Assembly: GCF_900607225.1 (NCBI RefSeq)
Contig: NZ_LR027842.1
Span: 2,446,980 to 2,510,979, forward strand
Direction of reading: 5' to 3'
From: [Pseudopropionibacterium] massiliense
GTDB lineage: Bacteria > Actinomycetota > Actinomycetes > Propionibacteriales > Propionibacteriaceae
Length of the DNA stretch: 64,000 bases
The notes under the pieces: generated by a model
The model's database searches: none
Seen by the model: the letters and a program-made list of their open reading frames with translations, nothing else
What the model was told of the DNA's origin: nothing
Shown: positions 37,524 to 45,489 of the stretch, in pieces
How the letters are laid out: every line of letters begins with the position of its first letter
How positions within the stretch are numbered: the first letter of the stretch is position 1
Translations under genes and position numbers: made by a program

Positions 37524-38615
37524 TCAGGGCTGAGGAATTTTGTGTTCAGGAACACCAGACGCGCCGACCAAACCTAGAATCACAGTGATGGCAGCCGACG
37601 CTTGCGTGGTGGCATTACCGAGTGTATCAATCACCGCATAGACAGTAGCCGCCGCTGCGACAAGTGCCGTTGCCGCGGCACCACCCCCGAGAAGCGCCCC
37701 GACACCAGTCCAAGAGAACGTGACCCCCGCCGCCGCCGAGGCAGCAGCTACAATCAGGAGATCCACGATGGTCTGCAACATTCCTGCGACGCTGAAACCG
37801 TAGGAATACATGCCGTCTGCAATTACTATGTACTGGTCCCCTGCATCGTCAAGAATCTGCTTCAAGCCCATTATTGCGTTACCAGTTGTGGTGTAGCAAT
37901 CGCGAGCATTGAATGCCGCATCTCCAAGCCATCCCTCCGGAACGACCGACCACGCGCTATTCACCAATCTATCGCCAAGATTGTAATAATAGGACCCCAG
38001 AGCAGAAAGTGCGACACCCGCCTTGCTCACCTTCTCCCAATCACCGCTGAGAGATTTTGAAATTTCATTGAATACGTCCAGACCAGTCTGTCCGACGAGC
38101 TGTTCATAGACCCAGTTGATGGTGCTGTTGATCCACGCCGAAGGGGAGATCCAGCTCCCAACATATCCCAAAGTGTTCAGCCAATCAGCAAAATCTTTCT
38201 TTGGCTGCACTTCATCGTTGAGAGGAGAAGTGACATGTTCTGCAACGTCAGTTGCCGCACTGGTCAACTGCTGATCAGTTATACCTCCGGGCCAATTTTT
38301 ACCTTCAAAGCTGCGTACATTGTTTGCTTCGGTTGTTTCATAGGAGGTAATGATGGCCCCCATCCGCTCCCAACCATTTTCACCCAGCGCTCTTTCGCAA
38401 TCCTGCCTCCATGACGCAAGAGCACTCTCAACCTGTTCGGTCACCCTAGCAACTTCCATGAAATTATCTCCCGCGGAGTCACCAGGCTTGACATCAATAT
38501 TGGAAACAACGAAATTCGAAGCATTCCACGGCCCCCACTGATATGTGGTATTGCACATACCCAGCAGACGCTGCTTAAAAACCGCAAGATAGTCGAAATC
38601 AACTTCGATCGTCAC
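37524..38615 (-). CDS. Large protein with two WXG100-like segments and C-terminal membrane helices (putative type VII secretion substrate)
   Basis: 363 residues from GTG 38615, which has AGGAGG about five bases upstream; the frame is open to 38894 but that part lacks coding character. Residues 55-100 form a helical segment ending in YETTE (92-96), matching the YxxxD/E type VII export signal. A second WXG-like turn, GWLGDAA (228-234), sits between helices (170-225 and 235-265). Hydrophobic stretches at about 280-352 (LLIVAAASAAAGVTFSWTGV) may insert in membranes. Two 60-base lines I counted in this gene are 47% GC, well below the neighbours. No ESX machinery lies in the window. The assignment rests on motif shape only. 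Confidence 0.6.
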   Translation of the reverse strand: MTIEVDFDYLAVFKQRLLGMCNTTYQWGPWNASNFVVSNIDVKPGDSAGDNFMEVARVTEQVESALASWRQDCERALGENGWERMGAIITSYETTEANNVRSFEGKNWPGGITDQQLTSAATDVAEHVTSPLNDEVQPKKDFADWLNTLGYVGSWISPSAWINSTINWVYEQLVGQTGLDVFNEISKSLSGDWEKVSKAGVALSALGSYYYNLGDRLVNSAWSVVPEGWLGDAAFNARDCYTTTGNAIMGLKQILDDAGDQYIVIADGMYSYGFSVAGMLQTIVDLLIVAAASAAAGVTFSWTGVGALLGGGAAATALVAAAATVYAVIDTLGNATTQASAAITVILGLVGASGVPEHKIPQP

Positions 38616-38990
38616 ACTTCCTCCTGCACAATCACATCGAGAGACGCGCTCCCGACGGAAATGAACTCTAGCAAGCTCTTGGTTCAGTTTAGCACTCCCA
38701 AAGATCATCCGTGAAGCTTGTAAAAGCCATCCTCGAGCGCACTTTGACCAAGGGCTGCGCCCGTCGCTGCACCGCCTGTGAAGTGAGCCCTCCTCGTACA
38801 GTGGACGGCAGATCCAACCAGAGACCCCGCCCTGCCCGGACTCCTCGAAGACCACGAACAGGTCGGTGAAGATTGTTCGCCCGGGTCTGCTCACTGCTCA
38901 TGACCCAGACATCGAGCTACCCACCCAACCCTCTTTGCCAACCCGCGGTGTGGGGCCGGACGAGTCCCGCACCGTCCCTATGATTCACAC
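38616..38990. other. Intergenic region between the WXG-type gene and the nucleotidyltransferase
   Basis: 375 bases. The minus-strand frame stays open to 38894 but lacks a ribosome binding site and reads with an unnatural composition (CRPLYEEGSLHRRCSDGRSP). It may be the remains of an earlier gene. The last twelve bases are the leaderless promoter of the nucleotidyltransferase. Confidence 0.4.
38979..38984 (+). promoter_or_regulatory. -10 box of the nucleotidyltransferase gene, leaderless type
   Basis: TATGAT followed by TCACAC and the ATG at 38991. A perfect -10 hexamer with a six-base gap. Confidence 0.6.
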
Positions 38991-39824
38991 ATGATCTGTA
39001 CCCTCACCGACGATTTCGACGCGGCAACCGTCGAGAGGATCCAGGCTCGTTTGGACGGGGTGGAAAGCGACCACGGCGTCCGAGTGCTGTGGGCGGTCGA
39101 GTCCGGAAGCCGCGCGTGGGGGTTCCCGTCCCCGGATTCCGACTACGACTGCCGGTTCTTCTATGTGCGCCGCCACGACGACTACCTGTCGCCGTGGCGT
39201 CCACGAGACGTCATCGAAACCCCTTTGGACGACGTGCTCGACGTCAACGGGTGGGATCTGATCAAGGCGATCCGACTCGCCGCGCGCAGCAACGCCACCG
39301 TCCTGGAGTGGTTGCGTTCCCCGTTGATCTACCGTGGGCAGCCCGCGTTCGCCGAGGAGCTGCCGAACGTGTGCCGCGACGTGGTGGACCACGAATCGAT
39401 CCGGCGCCACTACTTCCACGTCGGCCGCGCTCACTGGAACCGTTCGGGTGCCGCGGAGGGTGGTGTGGTCTCCCTGAAGAAGCTGTTCTACGCCATCCGC
39501 CCCGCGGCCGCCCTGCACTGGACACGCACGCTGGGTTCACCGGTTCCCCCGATGAACTTGTCGGCCCTGCTCGACGAGGCGCCCCCGGCCGAGGACGTCG
39601 TGGACGCAATCACCACCCTGGTCAGGGCCAAGGCGGCCACCCGTGAACTCGGGGAAGGCATCACCCCGGAACCCATCCGCCGGTTCGTGCTGCACGAGTT
39701 CGGCCTGGTCGCCGAGACCGGGGCTAAGCACCTGGGGTCTGAGATCCGGGACAGGGCGTCCGCGGCCTTCACCGAGCTGCTCAGGCGATTCGCACCGGCG
39801 CCCATCTCTACCGTACCGGCTTGA
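38991..39824 (+). CDS. RlaP/YcgL-type nucleotidyltransferase
   Basis: 277 residues of the DNA polymerase beta superfamily group PF10127 (RNA-ligase-associated polymerase). The active site is ESGSRAWGFPSPDSDYDCRF, with Gly39-Ser40 and the metal aspartates 51 and 53. Downstream are DVNGWDLIKAIRLAARSNAT, LEWLRSPLIY and SLKKLFYAIRPAAALHW, all typical of the family, and a helical C-terminus. These enzymes add nucleotides to RNA ends in repair pathways; no RNA ligase gene is adjacent. The start is fixed by TATGAT six bases upstream. Directly after its stop codon lies the start of a second, truncated copy. Confidence 0.88.
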   Translation: MICTLTDDFDAATVERIQARLDGVESDHGVRVLWAVESGSRAWGFPSPDSDYDCRFFYVRRHDDYLSPWRPRDVIETPLDDVLDVNGWDLIKAIRLAARSNATVLEWLRSPLIYRGQPAFAEELPNVCRDVVDHESIRRHYFHVGRAHWNRSGAAEGGVVSLKKLFYAIRPAAALHWTRTLGSPVPPMNLSALLDEAPPAEDVVDAITTLVRAKAATRELGEGITPEPIRRFVLHEFGLVAETGAKHLGSEIRDRASAAFTELLRRFAPAPISTVPA

Positions 39825-39865
39825 TCTGCACCCTCACCAATGAGTTCGATGCGACAAGCGAGCCG
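39821..39865 (+). pseudogene. Truncated start of a second nucleotidyltransferase copy
   Basis: TTGATCTGCACCCTCACC at 39821 repeats ATGATCTGTACCCTCACC at 38991, and the match continues for about 42 bases with some nine differences (MICTLTNEFDAT against MICTLTDDFDAA). After that the sequence diverges into repeat-like bases (GCTTGCTCAACCGG). This is what remains of a tandem duplicate, overlapping the first gene's stop codon. Confidence 0.6.
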
Positions 39866-39963
39866 CTTGCTCAACCGGTTTACCGGGTTATGCCGGAACA
39901 GACACAGCAAGGCCCGGCAGCCAACGAGCGGGTACGATCACGTGTCCCCAGTCCTCGATCAAA

Positions 39964-40177
39964 GAGGTTTGTTCACAGGATGCTGGTTGAGCCAGCTCGT
40001 GAGCGCCGGCGAACGGCTGTGTCGAAACCACTTGGCGGCCGAGAAACACACTCGGACCCCGGAGGCCTCGGATACCCACGGGGTGGTGTCGAGGTGGACT
40101 GCTCCTTCGTCGCGGTCCGGGCCAACCGGCTTGCGGGAGGGGAGCTTGGCCGGACCAGCACCCCATGAACAAACCTC
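39964..40177. mobile_element. MITE-like element, copy C
   Basis: 214 bases beginning GAGGTTTGTTCACA and ending CATGAACAAACCTC (12 of 14 positions complementary). The interior is copy B in reverse complement. Its right end supplies the stop codon of the decayed membrane-protein frame at 40176. With copy B it brackets the AT-rich cassette and the nucleotidyltransferase. Confidence 0.65.
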
Positions 40178-40478
40178 AAGCGAGGACCGCTTGCCTGACC
40201 TGCTGGTGCGCACGAGCACCCATGATGCGACGACCAGCACCGCCGAGACCACGACGACCGGGAGTGTTCCTCTGGCCCAAGGAGGCCGGGACAGCCCTGC
40301 GCCTGCAGCACCGAACCCGGTGAGCACGATCCCCTCGACACCTGGGAGACAGGCTCTCTGCCCTGAACAGCAACACAAAGGACATGGCCAGGCCGGCCCC
40401 CAGCACTATTCCTGGTGCCCCAGAGATGGCCACCGTGAAAAGAAAAAGCGCTGACAAAGCGGTCTTGTCGCTATTCAT
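40176..40478 (-). pseudogene. Small membrane protein gene, apparently frameshifted and cut by MITE copy C
   Basis: AGGAG five bases before the ATG at 40478 starts MNSDKTALSALFLFTVAISG and a second helix (IVLGAGLAMSFVLLF). After about residue 40 the frame turns into Arg-rich sequence and ends at a stop within the MITE. In the other frame the hydrophobic pattern resumes (GIVLTGFGAAGAGL, then TLPVVVVSAVLVVASWVLV), so one indel near 40355 probably broke the gene. The original C-terminus is lost at the element border. Function unknown. Confidence 0.4.
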
Positions 40479-40627
40479 CCCAGCTCCTGAAATGATCAAC
40501 AGTTGCGATCGGGTTGGAGTGGTTCGACGGCCCTGATGGCTGATACTGCGCCATCGCCCATCTGCATGGTAGGCCTCACAACCTGGCGGTCTCGCGACAG
40601 GCGATGGTCATCGTGCGGGTGCGGTCA

Positions 40628-41623
40628 TCATGATGTCGCAAGATTGACGACGAGTTTGCCGCGGACATGGCCTGCTGCGAGCTCCCTGAACGCATCGCGC
40701 ACGGCTTCGATCTCAAAGGGAAACGTACGCGCGAGGACCGTCTTGACGGCTCCGTCCGCCACCAGTCCGGCGACCGCCTCGAGATCCCCGGGACGCGCAT
40801 GCCGAGAACCCGTGAACCGGGCGCCACGAAGGATTACCCCCGGTGAGGGGACGAGGGTTCCGACCGCTGAGCCACGCAGGCCGAGAGAGAGTCCGAGCTG
40901 AACGTAGTCCCCGCCGTAGCAGTCGAGCAGTTTCGTGACGGGGCCGGGCGAAGCGGCGAGGATTCGATCCCTGATTCCGGCGCCGTACGCCACGGGAACG
41001 ATCCCGAGCGAACGCAGGAATTCAGCGTTGCTCTCCCCCGCGATGCCAACCACCGTCGCGCCGCGATGTATCGCGAGCTGTGCGGCCAGCGAACCGACCC
41101 CACCGGCCGCGGCGCTGATGACGACGACGTCGCTGCTCTGCACATCAAGTTCACGCAGGGCGCCGCAAGCGGTCCGCGCGACGACGCCGAGCGCCGCAGC
41201 ACTCTCATGGCTCAGCGGCTCGGGCTTGTGAACGACATCCCCTACAGGGACCACGAGACGCTCGGCGAGCGAGCCGCACTTCGTCCTCGTCCCCGGTGCG
41301 CCCCTCAGGGTTCCGAGGACGGTATCGCCGACGGCGAAGCCGTCAACCCGGCTGCCCACCGCGTCGACAATCCCCGCGAAATCGCGTCCCACCCGCTTCG
41401 GGAAACTGGGCGAGAACCACTGTGCGGGCTTGGACAGGGCATCGATGAAACCAACGACTCGCAAGGCACGGGAACCCCCGAAGACCTTCTCGTCCATCGG
41501 GTTGAGCCCCGCCGCCTTGACGACGACCCGGACCTCGCGGTCACCCGGCTCTTGCACGGGAGCGTCGACCATCTCCAGCACATCGGGACCCCCGAAACTG
41601 CGGTACTGGACGACTCTGATCAT
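40628..41623 (-). CDS. Zinc-independent MDR-family NADP-dependent oxidoreductase (quinone-reductase-like)
   Basis: 331 residues from the ATG at 41623, with GAGGAG six to seven bases upstream; the longer frame to 41662 is not used. A GroES-like N-terminal domain (FGGPDVLEMVDAPVQEPGDR, AAGLNPMDEKVFGG, GRDFAGIVDAVGSRVDGF), then the Rossmann motif VVVISAAAGGVGSLAAQLAI and GATVVGIAGESN. The zinc-binding cysteines of alcohol dehydrogenases are missing, which places it with quinone reductases. The C-terminus reads VRDAFRELAAGHVRGKLVV. Substrate unknown. The upstream region has an ATATG-N5-CATAT inverted repeat that could bind a regulator. Confidence 0.88.
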   Translation of the reverse strand: MIRVVQYRSFGGPDVLEMVDAPVQEPGDREVRVVVKAAGLNPMDEKVFGGSRALRVVGFIDALSKPAQWFSPSFPKRVGRDFAGIVDAVGSRVDGFAVGDTVLGTLRGAPGTRTKCGSLAERLVVPVGDVVHKPEPLSHESAAALGVVARTACGALRELDVQSSDVVVISAAAGGVGSLAAQLAIHRGATVVGIAGESNAEFLRSLGIVPVAYGAGIRDRILAASPGPVTKLLDCYGGDYVQLGLSLGLRGSAVGTLVPSPGVILRGARFTGSRHARPGDLEAVAGLVADGAVKTVLARTFPFEIEAVRDAFRELAAGHVRGKLVVNLATS

Positions 41624-42000
41624 CACGTTCTCCTCGCTGTCGCGTGTACGTCCAGTCACCACTCGACGTCCTCCACGAGCGGCGACAAACTACTACGGTG
41701 ACAATATAATATGATTTCCATATCACATGGGAGTGTTCATGAGCGAGGAGAGCGCGGCGGTTCCACCTCAAGGACACCGACCTCGCGGTACTCGACACTC
41801 TGCACCAGATAGACCCTCGGAGACCGACCGGACGGACCTGCACCGATCCTCGGTGGGCGACGCCCGATCGAAGGAATGCACACCACAGTAACGGCCGGGC
41901 GCAGGTCACCTTTTCCTCTGCCGCAACTAGAACATCCCACAACGCGAGAAAAGAGCTCAAATGGGGTCCAATATCACAACAGAGCAGGTAATGTTGGTAC
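41624..42000. other. Intergenic region upstream of the oxidoreductase and DUF4032 genes
   Basis: 377 bases. An AT-rich patch at 41700-41725 holds ATATG-ATTTC-CATAT, a possible operator between divergent promoters. On the plus strand a short frame at about 41762-41815 (RFHLKDTDLAVLDTLHQIDP) looks like a piece of a helix-turn-helix regulator without a start codon. I treat it as a possible relic. The last twelve bases are the leaderless promoter of the DUF4032 gene. Confidence 0.35.
41989..41994 (+). promoter_or_regulatory. -10 box of the DUF4032 gene, leaderless type
   Basis: TAATGT followed by TGGTAC and the GTG at 42001; a six-base gap and no Shine-Dalgarno sequence. Confidence 0.5.
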
Positions 42001-43371
42001 GTGCCCAGATTCCTAGCTGCCAAGCCAGATGCAGCGCTGATCCGGCTGCCTTGGAACACGCCACTGGAGGCGTGGCCGACGCAGCACCTGGTGGCGCTGC
42101 CCCGAGGCATCTCCAGGCACGTGGTTCGTTTCATCCAGGTGGGTGATGAGATCCTCGCGGCCAAGGAGATCCTGGAGGAGGTGGCGGTACACGAGTACCG
42201 CCAGTTGACCGAGCTAAGACGCTTGGGCGTGCCGTCCGTGGAGCCCGTCGGGGTGGTTCTCGGACGGCAGAACAACGATCGTGACCCCTTGGATCCGATT
42301 CTGCTGACCCGGCACCTGCCGTTCTCCCTTCCCTACCGAGCGCTGTTCTACTCGGGTGTGAAGCTCGACACGGTGAACCGGTTGTTGGACGCGATGGTCG
42401 CACTGTTCGCCCGGTTGCACCTGACCGGTTTCTACTGGGGCGATGTGTCCCTGTCGAACATCCTGTTCCGACGCGACGCCGGCGAGTTCGCCGCCTACCT
42501 CGTGGACGCCGAAACCGGCGAGGTGCACCCCTCCCTGACCACCGGGCAACGTGCCCACGACCTGGACATCGCCCGTACGAACCTGTTCGGCGAGTTCTGC
42601 GACCTGGAGGCCGGCGGCATGCTGGATCCGTCGCTGGACCCACAGTGGCTGGTGGACACCATCGAGGAGCGCTACCAGAGCCTGTGGGCGGAGCTGACCG
42701 GGGTCGAGGAGTTCAGCGACTCCGAGATGTACCGGCTCGAGGGCCGGGTGCGCCGCCTGAACGCGCTGGGATTCGACGTCGCGGAAATCGACGTGCAGAC
42801 CTCCCCGGACGGCCGAACCATCCGCATGCAACCGAAAGTGGTTGAAGCCGGGCACCACGCACGGCGCCTGATGCGCCTGACCGGACTGGACGCGGAGGAG
42901 CATCAGGCACGCAGACTGCTCAACGACATGGACACCTTCCGGGCGAAACTTCCCGGAAACATGAGCGAATCGGTGATGGCTCACAAGTGGTTGACTGAGG
43001 TTTTCGAGCCTGCCGTCAGCCGCATCCCGGCCCACATGGAGGGCAAACGCGAACCAGCGCAGTTCTTCCACGAACTGCTGGACTACCGCTGGTACCAGTC
43101 GCAGCGGGAGAACCGGGAGGTCTCCATCGAGGAGGCCGCCGCCGGATACATCGCGGATGTGCTGGCCACGCTGCCCGACGAGCACATGAGCAACGTGGAG
43201 CCCGTCGGACAGGAACTGCTCAACAAGTACGACCCCTCCCAGGGATTCGTGGACGACCAGTACGAAAAGCCCTACGACCCATGGGAGGACGGGGCCAGCG
43301 ATCCGGCCATCCCCGTCACCTTCGGTTTCGACATCGACGCCCTGCGCGCCAGGGCGGCCAGGGATTCCTGA
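42001..43371 (+). CDS. Kinase-fold DUF4032 protein
   Basis: 456 residues from GTG 42001. The N-terminal 220 residues resemble a lipopolysaccharide-kinase or protein-kinase fold: AAKEILEEVAVHEYRQLTEL with a lysine and glutamate, the catalytic loop LTGFYWGDVSLSNILF with Asp and Asn, and YLVDAETGEVH as a DFG-like metal site (DAE). The C-terminal half is the DUF4032 region (MYRLEGRVRRLNALGFDVAE, QPKVVEAGHHARRLMRLTGL, QFFHELLDYRWYQSQRENR). The family is widespread in actinobacteria; its substrate is unknown. The leaderless -10 box fixes the start. Convergent with the methyltransferase gene. Confidence 0.85.
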   Translation: MPRFLAAKPDAALIRLPWNTPLEAWPTQHLVALPRGISRHVVRFIQVGDEILAAKEILEEVAVHEYRQLTELRRLGVPSVEPVGVVLGRQNNDRDPLDPILLTRHLPFSLPYRALFYSGVKLDTVNRLLDAMVALFARLHLTGFYWGDVSLSNILFRRDAGEFAAYLVDAETGEVHPSLTTGQRAHDLDIARTNLFGEFCDLEAGGMLDPSLDPQWLVDTIEERYQSLWAELTGVEEFSDSEMYRLEGRVRRLNALGFDVAEIDVQTSPDGRTIRMQPKVVEAGHHARRLMRLTGLDAEEHQARRLLNDMDTFRAKLPGNMSESVMAHKWLTEVFEPAVSRIPAHMEGKREPAQFFHELLDYRWYQSQRENREVSIEEAAAGYIADVLATLPDEHMSNVEPVGQELLNKYDPSQGFVDDQYEKPYDPWEDGASDPAIPVTFGFDIDALRARAARDS

Positions 43372-43406
43372 CCGCCCCACCACCGGCGGGCTGCACCAAA
43401 CACATC

Positions 43407-44024
43407 TCACCGTGCCCAGCGTGAGGCATGAAGCCTCTCGATGATGCCGCGGTGCAGCCTGTCGGTCTCGACGACGTGGAGCCCGAGGGCCTCGACGTGG
43501 CGTCTGGGGCGCCGGGTCCAGTGCTCCCCCTCGGTCGGAACGGTGATCGCCTGCAACACCCACTGACCCATTCTGATGAACGGGTTGGTGGATCCGACGT
43601 GATCGGCGAGCAGCAGCGATCCCCCCGGTCGCAGCACCCTGACCATTTCCTCCACGCCGGCGCGCGGGTCGGGGAAACCGCACAGCGAGAAGGTGCACAC
43701 CACGGCATCGAAGGTTTCGTCCCCGAACGGCAGTCGTGCCCCGTCGGCCCGCAGCAGCTCGACCTCGCACCGGGCGGTGGCCGCGCGTCTTCTCGCCAAC
43801 TGCAGCATGCCCTCGCTCAGATCCACCCCGATCAGCTTCGCCCCCGGCGGGTAGTGCGGCAGGTTGAGCCCGCTCCCGACCGCGACCTCGAGGACCTCCC
43901 CCGCCGCCCGTTCGCACACCCATCGGCGGCTCGGCGCCAGCCAGCGCTCCTCCACCCGGGAGACCCGCTCGTCGTAGCGAGTCGCGGTCCGGTCCCAGTA
44001 GCGCCGCACTCTTTCCGTTCGCAT
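43407..44024 (-). CDS. Class I SAM-dependent methyltransferase
   Basis: 205 residues. Motif I VLEVAVGSGLNLPHYPPGAK, motif II IGVDLSEGMLQLARRRA, ADGARLPFGDETFDAVVCTF as motif IV, and MVRVLRPGGSLLLADHVGS as post-motif. The RYDERVSRVEERWLAPSR N-terminus and the C-terminal EGEHWTRRPRRHVEALGLHV resemble the phospholipid or UbiE-like methyltransferases common in actinobacteria. The substrate cannot be named. AATCCT six bases upstream may be a -10 box, but I hold that loosely. It lies between DUF4032 (convergent) and the DUF4143 ATPase, 47 bases downstream of the latter. Confidence 0.86.
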   Translation of the reverse strand: MRTERVRRYWDRTATRYDERVSRVEERWLAPSRRWVCERAAGEVLEVAVGSGLNLPHYPPGAKLIGVDLSEGMLQLARRRAATARCEVELLRADGARLPFGDETFDAVVCTFSLCGFPDPRAGVEEMVRVLRPGGSLLLADHVGSTNPFIRMGQWVLQAITVPTEGEHWTRRPRRHVEALGLHVVETDRLHRGIIERLHASRWAR

Positions 44025-44071
44025 GGTCTCAGGATTCCCCTTCTTCCGGCCGTCGGATTCGCGGCGCGGGT

Positions 44072-45337
44072 TCAGGGCCCCAGAAGTCCCAGAGGGACGA
44101 CGGCCACCCCGTCCCGACGCCGATAGGCGTGCTCACCGGTTGTCAGGATCACGAGATCCGCGACCCGCTCCGGAACCGTCTCGCGCAGCCAGAGCAGGTG
44201 CCGCACATCGGCGTCCCCGGGGGCGGTGGTGAGCTTGACCTCGATCCCGACGCAACGGCCGTCGTGGCCCTCGACGATCAAATCGATCTCATGCCGTCCC
44301 CGATCCGTCCGGAGGTGAGATGTGGTGGCCTCCGCCGTCTGGGCCAGCACACGGACCGTCAGTGTGGCCAGGCTTTCGAACAGCGCACCCAGAAGACCAC
44401 CGGCGTGGGGGGCGACAAGGCCGCCACGGAGAAGATCCATCTCCCTAACGCGAAGCAGTTGAGCAGCCAGAGCCGGATCAGCCAGCTGATGTTTCTCGCT
44501 GCGTCCCAGGTTTCGTATCCCGGTTCCGATGGGCAGCCATGGTGGCACCGGATCGAGCAGCCACAGGGATGTGAGCCAGTCCCGGTAGTTGATGGCCGTT
44601 GCCTTCGTCGGGAGATCACCGTCTCCCGGGGTGGCGTCGCGTCGAATGTTCTCCCAAGTACTCGTGGAGGACGATGCGTGGGCATAGGCAGCGGCCCAGG
44701 CACGCAGAGTGGCCGGGCGTCGCACCTGGATTCCCCGCTCCTCCGCCAAGTCACGGGAAAGAGCTCGTGTCAGGTACGCTTCGAGTTGCACCCGTCTGGC
44801 CCGGTTGCCGAGTACGCGGATACCCGGGAACCCGGAGGATTCGATCTCCCTGACGTAATCGGCGAGTTTCAAATCGCAGGCGCCTTCCACCGGGGTGTGG
44901 GCTCCCGTCAGAAGTTCCGCCAAACTGACCGCGGGTTGCACGAGACAGCGTTCAGGTAAAGACATCGGCCGCATCCGCAAGGACACGATCCTGCCCGCAC
45001 CCGAATGGGTCCTGGCGTTCCCGGGCGTGGCGCTTCCCGCCAGCAAGAATGTCCCGGGGGCAGCTCCATCGTCAACCGCCCGGCGAACCGCATCCCAGGT
45101 CCACGGCAGTCGTTGCCACTCGTCCACCAGTATAGGAGGCCTGCGACCAATCCAGGAGTACGGATCTCCCTCGAGCATGATCGCGGTTTCGGGCTGGTCG
45201 ACCCGCAGCACCGTCCCCGCGCGCTCCAGCCCCGTGGCCGTTTTCCCAACCCCTTTGGGACCGTCCAGCGCGATCGCCGCCAGATCCGGCATCAACACAT
45301 CCAGTTCGTCGTCGATCAGACGTCTCATGTATGCCAC
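44072..45337 (-). CDS. DUF4143-family AAA ATPase
   Basis: 421 residues. Walker A ALDGPKGVGKTATG (residues 23-36), Walker B PPILVDEWQRLPW, then a long middle with AAA lid features (GRIVSLRMRPMSL, LAEERGIQVRRPATLRAW). The C-terminal DUF4143 domain ends in a PD-(D/E)xK-like core, HEIDLIVEGHDGRCVGIEVK, followed by HLLWLRETVPERVADLVIL. Such ATPases are scattered in accessory DNA and their role is not established. GTG 45337 with AAGGAGG four to five bases upstream is the start. Two near-identical 17-base repeats upstream carry its promoter. It is divergent from cysS. Confidence 0.87.
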   Translation of the reverse strand: MAYMRRLIDDELDVLMPDLAAIALDGPKGVGKTATGLERAGTVLRVDQPETAIMLEGDPYSWIGRRPPILVDEWQRLPWTWDAVRRAVDDGAAPGTFLLAGSATPGNARTHSGAGRIVSLRMRPMSLPERCLVQPAVSLAELLTGAHTPVEGACDLKLADYVREIESSGFPGIRVLGNRARRVQLEAYLTRALSRDLAEERGIQVRRPATLRAWAAAYAHASSSTSTWENIRRDATPGDGDLPTKATAINYRDWLTSLWLLDPVPPWLPIGTGIRNLGRSEKHQLADPALAAQLLRVREMDLLRGGLVAPHAGGLLGALFESLATLTVRVLAQTAEATTSHLRTDRGRHEIDLIVEGHDGRCVGIEVKLTTAPGDADVRHLLWLRETVPERVADLVILTTGEHAYRRRDGVAVVPLGLLGP

Positions 45338-45359
45338 GCCGCCTCCTTCCCCAGGGGTC

Positions 45360-45422
45360 TACTATACTTTTTCGTCGTTCCAAACTGTACCTATCCGACA
45401 CCAGTTACTGTACTTTTCCGTC
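45360..45422 (-). promoter_or_regulatory. Duplicated promoter/operator of the DUF4143 ATPase gene
   Basis: TACTATACTTTTTCGTC (45360-45376) and TACTGTACTTTTCCGTC (45406-45422) agree at 15 of 17 positions. On the minus strand each contains a -10-like hexamer, TATAGT and TACAGT. They are 46 bases apart, suggesting twin promoters or twin operator sites. Confidence 0.55.
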
Positions 45423-45476
45423 ATCAGGGATCACCTGGTTCCGGGGCACCCGCTGACGCCGGGCGCCTGGCGGCAC

Positions 45477-45482
45477 TAGACT
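45477..45482 (+). promoter_or_regulatory. -10 box of cysS, leaderless type
   Basis: TAGACT, then seven bases, then the GTG at 45490. No Shine-Dalgarno sequence. Confidence 0.55.
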
Positions 45483-45489
45483 TCACAGG

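Noticed and set aside
37601..38700. Possible CRISPR or tandem repeats in the AT-rich patch
   Set aside because: No regularly spaced direct repeats were found there or elsewhere in the window.
39821..40168. A 115-codon open frame from 39821
   Set aside because: Only its first 14 codons match the nucleotidyltransferase; the rest reads through repeat and MITE sequence, so it is a remnant rather than a gene.
42214..43923. A 569-codon minus-strand frame opposite DUF4032
   Set aside because: It crosses the convergent DUF4032 and methyltransferase genes and has no family signal; DUF4032 on the plus strand is clearly the real gene.
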